From an uncultured Bacteroidales bacterium (GTDB lineage: Bacteria > Bacteroidota > Bacteroidia > Bacteroidales > P3): a stretch of 59,243 bases of DNA. Positions 1 to 7,227 of this stretch are shown in pieces. Every line of letters starts with the position of its first letter. Positions within the stretch are counted from its first letter, which is position 1. The DNA lies in assembly GCA_900317125.1 (NCBI GenBank), contig ONFR01000013.1:1-59243 (forward strand), given 5' to 3'. The notes under the pieces are model-generated. The model saw nothing but the letters and a program-made list of their open reading frames with translations. It was not told the DNA's origin and did not search any database. The translations under genes were made by a program, and so were the position numbers.

Positions 1-75
1 CTCGCTGAACATGTAGGCCACATGCGCTGCAGCGCAGTTACCGTCACATGTCATAAACTTTTTTTCTTTTGCCAT
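1..75 (-). CDS. nifJ: pyruvate:ferredoxin (flavodoxin) oxidoreductase, N-terminal 25 residues (cut by window edge)
   Basis: The minus strand encodes an open N-terminus starting at the ATG at 75 that runs off the left edge. It reads MAKEKKFMTCDGNCAAAHVA and continues YMFSE. This matches the start of the large single-chain pyruvate:ferredoxin oxidoreductases of Bacteroidales, which begin with a TCDGN.AAAH..YMFSE block in domain I. The enzyme oxidatively decarboxylates pyruvate to acetyl-CoA and reduces ferredoxin in anaerobes. It lies 45 bp downstream of rmuC on the same strand. Only the extreme N-terminus is visible, so catalytic domains cannot be checked. Confidence 0.8.
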   Translation of the reverse strand, partial: MAKEKKFMTCDGNCAAAHVAYMFSE

Positions 76-120
76 AAGCTTAAACGTTTAAGGATTAATT
101 ATAAAATTGAAATGATTATT

Positions 121-1884
121 TCATACTTTCCAATCGGAAGGTTCTGGTAATTGTCGTTTGGGACTAGGTTTATAGCCTAATTTTTCCATATCTTTTGCGG
201 CTTTCACAATGCTCTGTTGACCATTGTAAAGTTTATCTTTTGCATTTGAGAAACTTTCACTAGCTTTTTGTATTTGTTCACCAACTTTATCGAATCGTGC
301 TGCGAAATCACTAACTCTGTCAAGTAGTTTGCGTGCTTGATCAATAACTTCTTGTTGATTTCGTGCTTGCTGAACTTGAGTCCATGCAATCTGGATCATA
401 CGGAGCAGAGCCAACAAATTCTGTTCAGAAGTGATGAAAATTCCTTTGTCAAATGATTCTCTCCAGAGCATCCGGTCATTCTGAAGTGCCAGTTGTGTTG
501 CGAATTCATTTGGCACAAACATTATGGTGTAGTTTAGACGTTGGTGCGGTGGCTGAATGTAAGAAGAATAATCTTTGCCAGCAAGCTCTTTTACATGTTT
601 GCGAATACTGATAATATGGCGTTTCAATGCTTGCTCACGTACGTCGTCCGTTTCTGCATTACAGTAATCAAGATAATCTGATAAAGATACTTTAGAATCT
701 ATAATACAGTCCTTGCCATCAGGATAATGTATTATTATATCCGGAATTAACCGTTTCCCCGTTTCGTCATGAAAAACTGGTTTTCCAGTGTTGTCTCTAA
801 TTGTTGTCTGTCTGTCATAATGAACACCTTCTTCCAGTCCTGAACTCTCAAGTAATTTTTCTAAAATCAATTCACCCCAGTTACCTTGTGTCTTGGATTC
901 ATTTTTCAAGGCTCGAGCGAGATTGTTGGCGTCGTTACCAATCTCCAACGTTCGTTTCATTAATTCGTCAATAGCCTTCTCTATTGAGGCCTTATTGTCA
1001 GTTGTAGTCTTAATGTTTTCAGTAACTTGTTTTTGAATGGCTTCTAATTGCTCTTTCAAAGGTGTTACCACATTGCCCATTTGTTCATTATTAGCTTTAT
1101 TAAGAGATTCTTCACGTTGCTTAAGAATATCTTGTGTTGCATTCTGTAGCTGCTCCTTTGCCATTTGAAGTTGCTGACTGAATGCTTCAGAACGTTCTTT
1201 TTCGCTTCTCTCCATTTGCTCTTTTAGAATCTCAACCTCCTTTAGAGCTGAATCTCGCTGAGCAACAATCTCACTATTAGAATTCCTTTGTTTCTCAATT
1301 GCGGTGCTCAAATCAGATAGTTGCTGTTCTCTAGTGAAAATCAAGGAATCCTTTTCTTCTACTTTTTTCTTTGTCAGTTCAAGTTCTTTTTTTGCACTTT
1401 GTAATTCAGCTTGTAACTGGCCTGCGGCTTGGTTTTGTTTGCTTATTTTTTCTTGTAATGCAGAATTTTCATCCTTTTGTAATTGTATCTTTTTCTCATT
1501 CTTTGTGCTGTATTCTTTAGTAAGCTCTATTTCCTTCTTTAAACTTTCATAATCAGCCTTTAAACTTCCTGTTTCGTGAATCCGCTGGTCTAACTTCTCA
1601 TGAAGAACTGATAAGTCATTCTCTTTCTCTTTCAAAGAGTCTTCCTTGAGTTCTAACTCTTTTTGAATTGTATTTTTTTCTATAATCGCTTTTTGCAGAT
1701 TCTCAGACAATAACGCCAAGTCTTCATCCTTTTCATTTAACTGCTTGGAAAGGCTCTCTATTTCTGATGAATGAAGCTTCTTCCCCTCAATAATGGAAGA
1801 TGTCTTTATTCTCATGATCAGAAAAGTTATTAACGCACTTAATAGTGCAACACAAACAGAGAATATAATCGTTATTGTAGTCAT
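121..1884 (-). CDS. rmuC: DNA recombination protein RmuC
   Basis: 587 residues. An N-terminal membrane segment (about residues 5-25) is followed by a long coiled coil rich in Glu, Lys and Gln (about 30-290). The RmuC nuclease-like domain follows (about 300-560), recognisable by NWGELILEKLLESSGL, the PDIIIHYPDGK.CIIDSKVSL block and MFVPNEFATQLAL. Known RmuC proteins limit DNA inversion or rearrangement and are thought to act on DNA structures as PD-(D/E)XK-fold nucleases. Length and domain order are normal for the family. The gene is AT-rich compared with the 4-13 kb region and lies between the ORF6N genes and nifJ on the same strand. Confidence 0.93.
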   Translation of the reverse strand: MTTITIIFSVCVALLSALITFLIMRIKTSSIIEGKKLHSSEIESLSKQLNEKDEDLALLSENLQKAIIEKNTIQKELELKEDSLKEKENDLSVLHEKLDQRIHETGSLKADYESLKKEIELTKEYSTKNEKKIQLQKDENSALQEKISKQNQAAGQLQAELQSAKKELELTKKKVEEKDSLIFTREQQLSDLSTAIEKQRNSNSEIVAQRDSALKEVEILKEQMERSEKERSEAFSQQLQMAKEQLQNATQDILKQREESLNKANNEQMGNVVTPLKEQLEAIQKQVTENIKTTTDNKASIEKAIDELMKRTLEIGNDANNLARALKNESKTQGNWGELILEKLLESSGLEEGVHYDRQTTIRDNTGKPVFHDETGKRLIPDIIIHYPDGKDCIIDSKVSLSDYLDYCNAETDDVREQALKRHIISIRKHVKELAGKDYSSYIQPPHQRLNYTIMFVPNEFATQLALQNDRMLWRESFDKGIFITSEQNLLALLRMIQIAWTQVQQARNQQEVIDQARKLLDRVSDFAARFDKVGEQIQKASESFSNAKDKLYNGQQSIVKAAKDMEKLGYKPSPKRQLPEPSDWKV

Positions 1885-1942
1885 GTTCTTGCGAATTAGA
1901 TTTATTTCAGCAGTTTTCTATTTCTCGCTTCTTCTATCACGG

Positions 1943-2512
1943 TCATTTGTTGTCGTTTTTCCTTACTCGTTTTACTGTATGTTTAATTTTACCAATTATA
2001 AAGTTGATTTCTAACGAGGATTCCGTCTCTGAGGTCTCGAGGTCGGGCATCACTATGTCGGTCAGCACTTCTCCGAAATGGTTCATCTTCTTCTCCTGTT
2101 CCGCCTTGTCTGTCTCCTTGTGCAGCTCCACCAACTCGCGCTTCAACTCCCGCACTTTGGCAAAGGTCTCGATGATGGCAAATGTGGCCTCTATTGCTTT
2201 CTCACTCTTTAGGATAGTCGCTAGCATATAAAGCCCCTTTTCGGTGAAGACTTTAGTTGCTGATCTACTTTTATTTGAGACATTTGTGGTCAAAATTTTT
2301 GACCGCAAAATGCTTAACTCTCTCTTTGTGAGCTCGAACATATAATCTTCCGGGAACTTGTCGGGATTGTTCCTTACTGCCTGATTCACTTCTCGAGTTT
2401 CTACACCATACAACTCCGCGACATCTGCATCGGCAATAACATCCTGCTTGCGTATGACGGCAATTTTGTTTTCTACTTCGGAGTACGGTATCAGAGCATT
2501 TATATTATCCAT
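1943..2512 (-). CDS. ORF6N domain DNA-binding protein (copy A)
   Basis: 189 residues. The N-terminal ORF6N (KilA-N-type) domain is clear: VIADADVAELYGVETREVNQ, then NPDKFPEDYMFELTKREL, and VFTEKGLYMLATILKSEKA. A charged coiled-coil tail (about residues 115-150) follows. ORF6N domains are found in phage and bacterial chromosomal proteins and are believed to bind DNA; the chromosomal function is unknown. A paralogue (copy B) lies 55 bp upstream on the same strand. The coding sequence at LRSKILTT contains a 27-bp odd palindrome (2283-2309) that recurs in copy B and between the two genes. The final lysine-rich tail resembles no domain I know. Confidence 0.88.
   Translation of the reverse strand: MDNINALIPYSEVENKIAVIRKQDVIADADVAELYGVETREVNQAVRNNPDKFPEDYMFELTKRELSILRSKILTTNVSNKSRSATKVFTEKGLYMLATILKSEKAIEATFAIIETFAKVRELKRELVELHKETDKAEQEKKMNHFGEVLTDIVMPDLETSETESSLEINFIIGKIKHTVKRVRKNDNK
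2283..2309. repeat. 27-bp odd palindrome inside ORF6N copy A
   Basis: Arms TTTGTGGTCAAAA and TTTTGACCGCAAA flank a central T at 2296; 12 of 13 arm positions pair. It encodes the LRSKILTT segment of copy A. It has the same length and GGTC/GACC core as the units at 2532-2558 and 3001-3027. Confidence 0.7.
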
Positions 2513-2531
2513 CTAATTCCCTTCTTCTTAT

Positions 2532-2558
2532 TTTGCGGTCGATATTTTTGATCGCAAA
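2532..2558. repeat. 27-bp odd palindrome between the two ORF6N genes
   Basis: Arms TTTGCGGTCGATA and TTTTGATCGCAAA flank a central T at 2545; 10 of 13 positions pair and two of the three misses are G-T. It sits in the 55-bp spacer upstream of ORF6N copy A and could act as an operator for that gene. Its sequence resembles the intragenic units at 2283-2309 and 3001-3027. Confidence 0.65.
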
Positions 2559-2567
2559 CCATATATC

Positions 2568-3287
2568 TTATTGTTTTTCAGTTATAAACCCAATCCGTTT
2601 TCGTAGTGTTGATGATTTCTCACGCAGTTGGTCGAGGGCATCGTTGATGGCCTCAATTTGAAGTGCTATCTCTGTGTTGGTCTCCTCCTTCATGCGGTTG
2701 ATGTCGTTCTGGTCATGCAGGATTTCCTCCACATAGTTGTTCAGTTGGTCCACTTTGTGCGACAGTTGCTCTACCTTCAGGTTCACCCCTTGCCATGCAC
2801 TCACCGCATGGCGTATCGCCACAAACGCCCGCATGATGTTAATGTTCACCTGTATGGCCGTCTCCGACCGCAGCACCGAACTCAACATTGCAATGCCCAA
2901 TTCGGTAAAAGCATAAGGAAGATAACGTCCACCGCCCCAATTTGAAGTTGCAATTTGCGATCTCGAGTGTGTTTTATTGTCAGAATCAGTGTTTTCTGTA
3001 CTTGAGGTCACAAATTGTGACCTCAAGTCTGCATTATATTCATTCGCAGATACTTGTTGTGATTTCAAAAAAAATACATCTTTTCTATCAAGCTGAAACA
3101 TAAAGTCTTCAGGGAAACGCACAATATTACGTTTGACCGCTTGGTTCAAAACTTTTGTTTCCACCCCATACAACTCCGCCAAATCGCGGTCAAGCATCAC
3201 ACGCAAGCCCCGCACTTCGTAGATACGGTGCTTAATAGCCTCCACCTCGGAAGTCCTAATAGCTGTTATTTCATTTTCGCTCTTCAT
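2568..3287 (-). CDS. ORF6N domain DNA-binding protein (copy B)
   Basis: 239 residues. The ORF6N domain has IYEVRGLRVMLDRDLAELYG, VKRNIVRFPEDFMFQLDRKD, then YLPYAFTELGIAMLSSVLRS and INIMRAFVAIRH, followed by a coiled-coil tail (about 165-235). Family members usually carry one LRSQ..TS segment before the GG.RYLPYAFTE block. Here it is expanded to three related segments, LKSQQVS, LRSQFVTSS and SRSQIATSN, with low-complexity Asn/Thr/Ser between them. The DNA of the second and third segments forms 27-bp odd palindromes (3001-3027, perfect; 2941-2967, degenerate). A TATTTTTG promoter and a 22-bp dyad lie directly upstream. It is probably co-transcribed with copy A. Confidence 0.88.
   Translation of the reverse strand: MKSENEITAIRTSEVEAIKHRIYEVRGLRVMLDRDLAELYGVETKVLNQAVKRNIVRFPEDFMFQLDRKDVFFLKSQQVSANEYNADLRSQFVTSSTENTDSDNKTHSRSQIATSNWGGGRYLPYAFTELGIAMLSSVLRSETAIQVNINIMRAFVAIRHAVSAWQGVNLKVEQLSHKVDQLNNYVEEILHDQNDINRMKEETNTEIALQIEAINDALDQLREKSSTLRKRIGFITEKQ
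2941..2967. repeat. degenerate 27-bp odd palindrome in ORF6N copy B
   Basis: Arms TTTGAAGTTGCAA and TTGCGATCTCGAG flank a central T at 2954; 8 of 13 positions pair. It encodes the SRSQIATSN segment and is colinear in length with the perfect unit 60 bp upstream at 3001-3027, so it looks like a diverged copy of the same unit. Confidence 0.5.
3001..3027. repeat. perfect 27-bp odd palindrome in ORF6N copy B
   Basis: Arms CTTGAGGTCACAA (3001-3013) and TTGTGACCTCAAG (3015-3027) are exact reverse complements around a single central A. The unit encodes LRSQFVTSS on the minus strand. A perfect 13-bp arm inside coding sequence is unlikely by chance and recurs in related form at three other nearby places. 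Confidence 0.8.
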
Positions 3288-3326
3288 TGGAGGTGCGTGT
3301 AATCTTCTAATAACGACAACAATACA

Positions 3327-3348
3327 TCACGTATAATACTATACGTGA
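3327..3348. promoter_or_regulatory. putative operator dyad upstream of ORF6N copy B
   Basis: TCACGTATA (3327-3335) and TATACGTGA (3340-3348) form a perfect 9-bp inverted repeat with a 4-nt spacer. It lies immediately downstream of the TATTTTTG element at 3354-3361, over the expected transcription start. This is a position where a bound protein would block initiation; the encoded ORF6N protein is a plausible but untested ligand. Confidence 0.5.
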
Positions 3349-3353
3349 ATTTA

Positions 3354-3361
3354 CAAAAATA
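3354..3361 (-). promoter_or_regulatory. -7 promoter element for the ORF6N genes
   Basis: TATTTTTG on the minus strand fits the Bacteroidota -7 consensus TAnnTTTG. It lies 66 bp upstream of the start of ORF6N copy B and abuts the dyad at 3327-3348. Confidence 0.5.
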
Positions 3362-3410
3362 CGAAAATAATCTGGAGTGAAGAAAAAAAACAGCAAAATT
3401 AACGCTGACT

Positions 3411-4088
3411 CTACTTCACTGCCTCGCTTATCGCTTTCAGTACCAGTTCCTCCATGATGAAATAGGTATCGGGGTTGGGGTGGCAGCCGTCGTCGCTCAG
3501 CTGCTTCAAAAAGCCATTCTGCTTGTCGGCGAGAGCGGTGTGGTAGTTGACATACACGATGCCATTGGCATCGGCGTAGGCTCTCAGTTTCTTGTTGATA
3601 TCGACAATGGTCCGGGCGGCATTCTTTATCTCAGGATTCCACCGGAAGGCGGCACAGGGCGGGATGGAACTGATGATAGGCACAATGCCGTTAGCCCGGG
3701 CCAGAAGACACATCGCCACGACGTTGTCAACCACTTTGCCAGGTTCCACCCAATAGATGTTATGTGCCACATCGTTAGTGCCAGCCATGATGACTACTGC
3801 TTTGGGGTGAAGGTCGATAACGTCAGCAGTAAAGCGCATCAGCATCTGTGCCGAAGTCTGTCCGCCGATGCCTCTGCCGCAATAATTGTGGCTGCTGAAA
3901 AAATCGGGATGGTAGTAAGCCCATTTATCAGTGATGGAGTTCCCCATAAACACCACTTCAGGGTATGTTCCGCTCTTGGCAATACGCTCATTGTCGGCTC
4001 TGTAGCGGTTAAAGCCAAACCAATCGTCTTGTGAAAAACCAGAGAATGTCATGATGAGAAATGCAATGATAAATGTTGTTCTTTTCAT
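3411..4088 (-). CDS. secreted SGNH/GDSL-type hydrolase
   Basis: 225 residues from the ATG at 4088, chosen because MKRTTFIIAFLIMTFSGFSQ is a good signal peptide; the longer open frame upstream has no support. SGNH blocks are present: block I FMGNSITDKW (nucleophile Ser), block II GRGIGGQTS (Gly), block III MAGTNDVAHN (Asn) and block V DDGCHPN (Asp/His). Such exported esterases deacetylate polysaccharides or hydrolyse lipids; the substrate is not evident here. It is the last gene before the ORF6N pair and follows the 785-residue protein on the same strand. Confidence 0.88.
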   Translation of the reverse strand: MKRTTFIIAFLIMTFSGFSQDDWFGFNRYRADNERIAKSGTYPEVVFMGNSITDKWAYYHPDFFSSHNYCGRGIGGQTSAQMLMRFTADVIDLHPKAVVIMAGTNDVAHNIYWVEPGKVVDNVVAMCLLARANGIVPIISSIPPCAAFRWNPEIKNAARTIVDINKKLRAYADANGIVYVNYHTALADKQNGFLKQLSDDGCHPNPDTYFIMEELVLKAISEAVK

Positions 4089-4119
4089 ACTATGGTATTT
4101 TGCAATAATTGTCACTATT

Positions 4120-6477
4120 TCAGAGTCCTCTTGTCCTGCGGGGAGCAGAAGAGATAACGGAGCCACGAGGGCGGATGTTGGAAGTCCTGTTGCCTGCAGG
4201 TTTGCCCGATGAGGGGGTGTTGGCTGGCTGGCTTTTGGTGGCCTTCTTCACTGCCGGTTTGCTCCCCTGCTTCCCCGAAGGCTTCCCAGTGGTACTGGGT
4301 GCCGTTGTTGCGGGCTTTCCTTCGGTTGCAACTGGTTGGGTGGGGCTACTGTAGTCTGTTGGAGTGTAGTTGCCGCGATTGCGCTTGTAGTTGGTCATCG
4401 AGTTCACCCGGCTGATATGCGACGAGAGGTTGTGTCCGCCGGTGGTCAGCAGGTCGGCGTAGGTGATGATGAGCGACGAGGTCTTCATGTATCGTCCCGC
4501 GTTGCCCTTCAAGTTGGCGGCAAAGAAATTCTTCACCTCCTTCAGGTCCATCCCCATCAAGTCAAGGTTGTTCTTGCCCACCTCGCGCATCAGCTGGTTC
4601 ACCCGCCGGCCACGCAACATGGTGTTGTAACTCTCGCGGTCGCGAATCTTCACCCCACGGGGGTAAGAGAGGAATCGCGCCAACTGCTTGAACTGCTCCT
4701 CGCTGAGGCCTCCCAACATATCCTTCACCTCTTGTATACTCCTGCCGATGCCCACCTTGGTGTCGCGGTGCACATTCCGATAGATGGCGTCGATATTCTC
4801 CTCGCTGTAAGACATATTATATCTCTGCTCATTCTCACGCAGTTGCTTGTCGACATGCTCTTTCTGATAGTTCTTGAAACTGCGCTGCGACAGGCTGTCG
4901 GCCAACAGTCCAATCTCTTCAGCGCTCAGCTTTCGGATTTTGTCAAGCAACTCGGACGTAGGTTTGTACAGCAAGAAAGGCTTGTTTTTCGGGAACGAGG
5001 GGTAAGTTTTGCCCGAATAGCTGATATTGTTGTCGATAAACAGTTGGTACAGTGCTGTGTATTGCACCACCCGCGCCAAGTCGGTGTTGCCGAGGGTGGC
5101 GAAATAGTGGTAGGCCTGGCTCTCGTAGCGGTATCCTATCGACTGGCTGCCCTCCTGGGAATTGAAATAGCTCACTGGCAACGAACCCGTGCGGCCTAAG
5201 GTGTAGATGGTATAACCCTCGCGGTCGATGGCGTACATCGCTCCAGCGGTGTTCCAGTTATAGACCAACTCATTCAACCCCAATTTCTTGAATAGCGGCT
5301 TATCGAAGGGATAGTAGCCTGGCTCAGGGTAGCGGTAGTAGCCTTCCTGTATGGTGCCATGCTCCGACCAGTCCTTCAGCAGCACATCGGTGATAGTCAT
5401 CAGGTCGCCAAATTCGGTGTTCTCCAGTTCACGGCTCAGGTAAGTGGGGCACCAGTCGCGCCCGTTGTTCATCTTACCGGCCATCAGGTCGTTGATGTCC
5501 AAGCTCTGCGACAGCTCCTTCTCGGTGGTAGAGGCCAGCAGCAGGATGGTTTCAATCTGTAGCGGGGGCAACTCGTAAAGTGGCGATTGCCGCTCACGAC
5601 CGATGATGACCAGCGTACTACTATCGGCCAAAGCGCCCAGAATCAGGTCGGCATCCAGCGTAAACTGTCGTATGGGAGTACGGGCATCTTGCCCGTCATT
5701 AGGAGTACGGGCACCTTGCCCGTAACCCAAAAGATCAGCATTCTTAGCAAGAGCCCAAGCCACAAAGCCCGGCTGTTGACTAAAGAAAACACCGCCTGCT
5801 TTCTTGGCAAAAATGTCACTAATGGTCAGCACTGTATTTGTGTCATCAAGATGGATGAAGTCCTCGCCTTCCTCCATAAACCAAGTGTTAAACTCTTCCA
5901 ATGTAATCTGGTAGTCGATATTCTCCTTGGCAAAATACTGTCGTTTCTCCTCGGCAGGCAACTTCATCACCGTAGGCTTGTATTCACTGAAAAAGAGTTC
6001 CCTATTCAGTCGCCGTATCAGCCTGTTGCAATTCTCCTGAGTGGCGTTGCCGAGCAGGATGAGCACATCAGTCACGTAGCCATCATACCCTATGGGATGC
6101 TTACGCTGCTCCGTCTTGTGCGTAAACTCGGCAAAGATAGGCGCGATGGAGTCCGTCTCGAAGTGGGGAGGGATGTCGCTAAGCAGAATCATGCGGCTGC
6201 TGTCTGAGAACGATGCCATCCCGACGATTTGGTAATGGAAGCGGTATTTCTTGCGGAAGTCCTTGTAAATCGAGTCCGCCATCCCCGCCGCCTCGCACCG
6301 GTCGATGTCTACGTTCTGGTTAGGGATATACTCATACTCAAACAGCCGTGCGCTTTGCCGCTTCACGCTCTCCCCTACCCCCGTCCACAACAGAAGCAAT
6401 ACAACCGCAACACCGATTGCCGCAATGGCAATCAGCCATTTAGTCGCTTTAAGATTATGTAATATGAACACTGTCAT
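4120..6477 (-). CDS. large membrane-anchored protein of unknown function
   Basis: 785 residues with one N-terminal membrane helix (about 13-32, LIAIAAIGVAVVLLLLW) and otherwise a predicted periplasmic body. I recognise no catalytic domain. The last 85 residues are low-complexity, rich in Pro, Thr, Lys and Ser, and basic. Residues about 252-268 (GARTPN and DARTPI) are encoded by two tandem palindromic repeats (5674-5723) that look like an in-frame insertion. The stop of the upstream DUF1294 gene is 3 bp from this start, so the two are probably co-transcribed. Aromatic and Tyr-rich mid sections (around EGYYRYPEPGYYPFDK) suggest an extracytoplasmic, perhaps envelope-related role, but that is only a guess. 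Confidence 0.75.
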   Translation of the reverse strand: MTVFILHNLKATKWLIAIAAIGVAVVLLLLWTGVGESVKRQSARLFEYEYIPNQNVDIDRCEAAGMADSIYKDFRKKYRFHYQIVGMASFSDSSRMILLSDIPPHFETDSIAPIFAEFTHKTEQRKHPIGYDGYVTDVLILLGNATQENCNRLIRRLNRELFFSEYKPTVMKLPAEEKRQYFAKENIDYQITLEEFNTWFMEEGEDFIHLDDTNTVLTISDIFAKKAGGVFFSQQPGFVAWALAKNADLLGYGQGARTPNDGQDARTPIRQFTLDADLILGALADSSTLVIIGRERQSPLYELPPLQIETILLLASTTEKELSQSLDINDLMAGKMNNGRDWCPTYLSRELENTEFGDLMTITDVLLKDWSEHGTIQEGYYRYPEPGYYPFDKPLFKKLGLNELVYNWNTAGAMYAIDREGYTIYTLGRTGSLPVSYFNSQEGSQSIGYRYESQAYHYFATLGNTDLARVVQYTALYQLFIDNNISYSGKTYPSFPKNKPFLLYKPTSELLDKIRKLSAEEIGLLADSLSQRSFKNYQKEHVDKQLRENEQRYNMSYSEENIDAIYRNVHRDTKVGIGRSIQEVKDMLGGLSEEQFKQLARFLSYPRGVKIRDRESYNTMLRGRRVNQLMREVGKNNLDLMGMDLKEVKNFFAANLKGNAGRYMKTSSLIITYADLLTTGGHNLSSHISRVNSMTNYKRNRGNYTPTDYSSPTQPVATEGKPATTAPSTTGKPSGKQGSKPAVKKATKSQPANTPSSGKPAGNRTSNIRPRGSVISSAPRRTRGL
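5674..5723. repeat. two tandem palindromic repeat units inserted in frame in a coding sequence
   Basis: Unit 1 (5674-5696) and unit 2 (5701-5723) share GGAGTACGGGCA-N-CTTGCCCGT with a 27-bp period. Each contains a 7-bp stem, ACGGGCA/TGCCCGT, around a 3-nt loop. The 27-bp spacing is a multiple of three, so the host frame stays open and gains GARTPN and DARTPI. On the other strand the units read TGILPV and TGTLPV, a signature I associate with interspersed bacterial palindromic repeats. Confidence 0.7.
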
Positions 6478-6480
6478 TGC

Positions 6481-6762
6481 TTATCCTACTTGATGAATCA
6501 TGTTAATAAAAAGCACCACCGCAGCCACCTGTAGCACAAACAGCGCAGGCACACCATAGCGGAACTTCTTCTTCTGGGTCTTGTGGCGGAAAAGCTGCAT
6601 TGCCAGCCATGCACCCACGCTGCCACCCAATGCCGCCAATCCCATCAGCGTGGCTTCGGGCACACGCCAACGTCCACGACGTGCCTTCCATTTGTCCACA
6701 CCATAGACAATGAACGTCAGCACATTCACAGCCAAAAGATAATATATCAGCATCATTCTCAT
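6481..6762 (-). CDS. DUF1294 family small membrane protein
   Basis: 93 residues. The pattern is an N-terminal helix (MLIYYLLAVNVLTFIVYGVD), then DKWKARRGRWRVPEATL, a Gly-rich helix (ALGGSVGAWLAMQLFRHKTQ), KKKFRYG, and a last hydrophobic helix. This is the normal size and motif order of the DUF1294 family (YGxDKxxA and R..E..L....LGG..GA..gm...rHKT.K..F). The biochemical role of the family is unknown. It is the first gene of a minus-strand run with the 785-residue protein (3-bp gap). Confidence 0.88.
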   Translation of the reverse strand: MRMMLIYYLLAVNVLTFIVYGVDKWKARRGRWRVPEATLMGLAALGGSVGAWLAMQLFRHKTQKKKFRYGVPALFVLQVAAVVLFINMIHQVG

Positions 6763-6877
6763 AACGACACAGCCGCCATATTATTGTACCCACTCAATAC
6801 AATAATAAATTAATATAACGTTCAAAAACTACAACTTCTGGGGACGTTTCGTCTACAGCACCATCGCCACAGCCGTT

Positions 6878-7168
6878 GTGACAGGGCTGCTGATGGTCGC
6901 CGTATTCAGCACCAACCGCCTCATTTCCATCGCCGACCCCGTCGTGGGGCAAGGCGTAGTCACCCGGCATATTGAGAAAAAAGACGCTCACAACTACTAT
7001 ATCGACGTCATCTCGCCCGTCAAAGGAACCATCTACTTCCGCATGGAGCACGACGGATCCCTCCACATCGGCGACACCGTCAGGCTCACCCTCCGCCGCG
7101 GCCTCTTCGGTATGCTATACACCGAATCCGTACACCGCCAAACACTGGAGCCTCCATCCACATTGTAA
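6878..7168 (+). CDS. small single-pass membrane protein, start codon uncertain or lost
   Basis: The only conventional start is GTG at 6878, giving 96 residues. However, the same frame is open back to 6809 and encodes a convincing N-terminal half of a membrane helix (FVYSTIATAVVTGLLMVAVF). GTG 6878 would cut that helix in half. Upstream there are only ATT (6809) and ATA (6815, reading ITFKNYNFWGRF) at plausible places. The true start is therefore either non-canonical or a former ATG mutated to ATA. The soluble part (VVGQGVVTRHIEKKDAHNYY...) is followed by a strong terminator. No family recognised. Confidence 0.5.
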   Translation: MTGLLMVAVFSTNRLISIADPVVGQGVVTRHIEKKDAHNYYIDVISPVKGTIYFRMEHDGSLHIGDTVRLTLRRGLFGMLYTESVHRQTLEPPSTL

Positions 7169-7173
7169 AAGCA

Positions 7174-7204
7174 CCGGGGCGGCCACTGTTTGTGACCGCC
7201 CCGG
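7174..7204. terminator. bidirectional GC-rich hairpin terminator
   Basis: CCGGGGCGG (7174-7182) pairs with CCGCCCCGG (7196-7204), 9 bp perfect, extended inward by CAC/GTG. It lies between the convergent ends of the small membrane protein (7168) and hpf (7228). Confidence 0.7.
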
Positions 7205-7227
7205 CACTGGGTTAATACTGATGTGTG

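Noticed and set aside
4336..5199. A 287-residue plus-strand open frame inside the 785-residue gene
   Set aside because: No domain, no promoter and Val/His/Gln-rich composition typical of a shadow frame.
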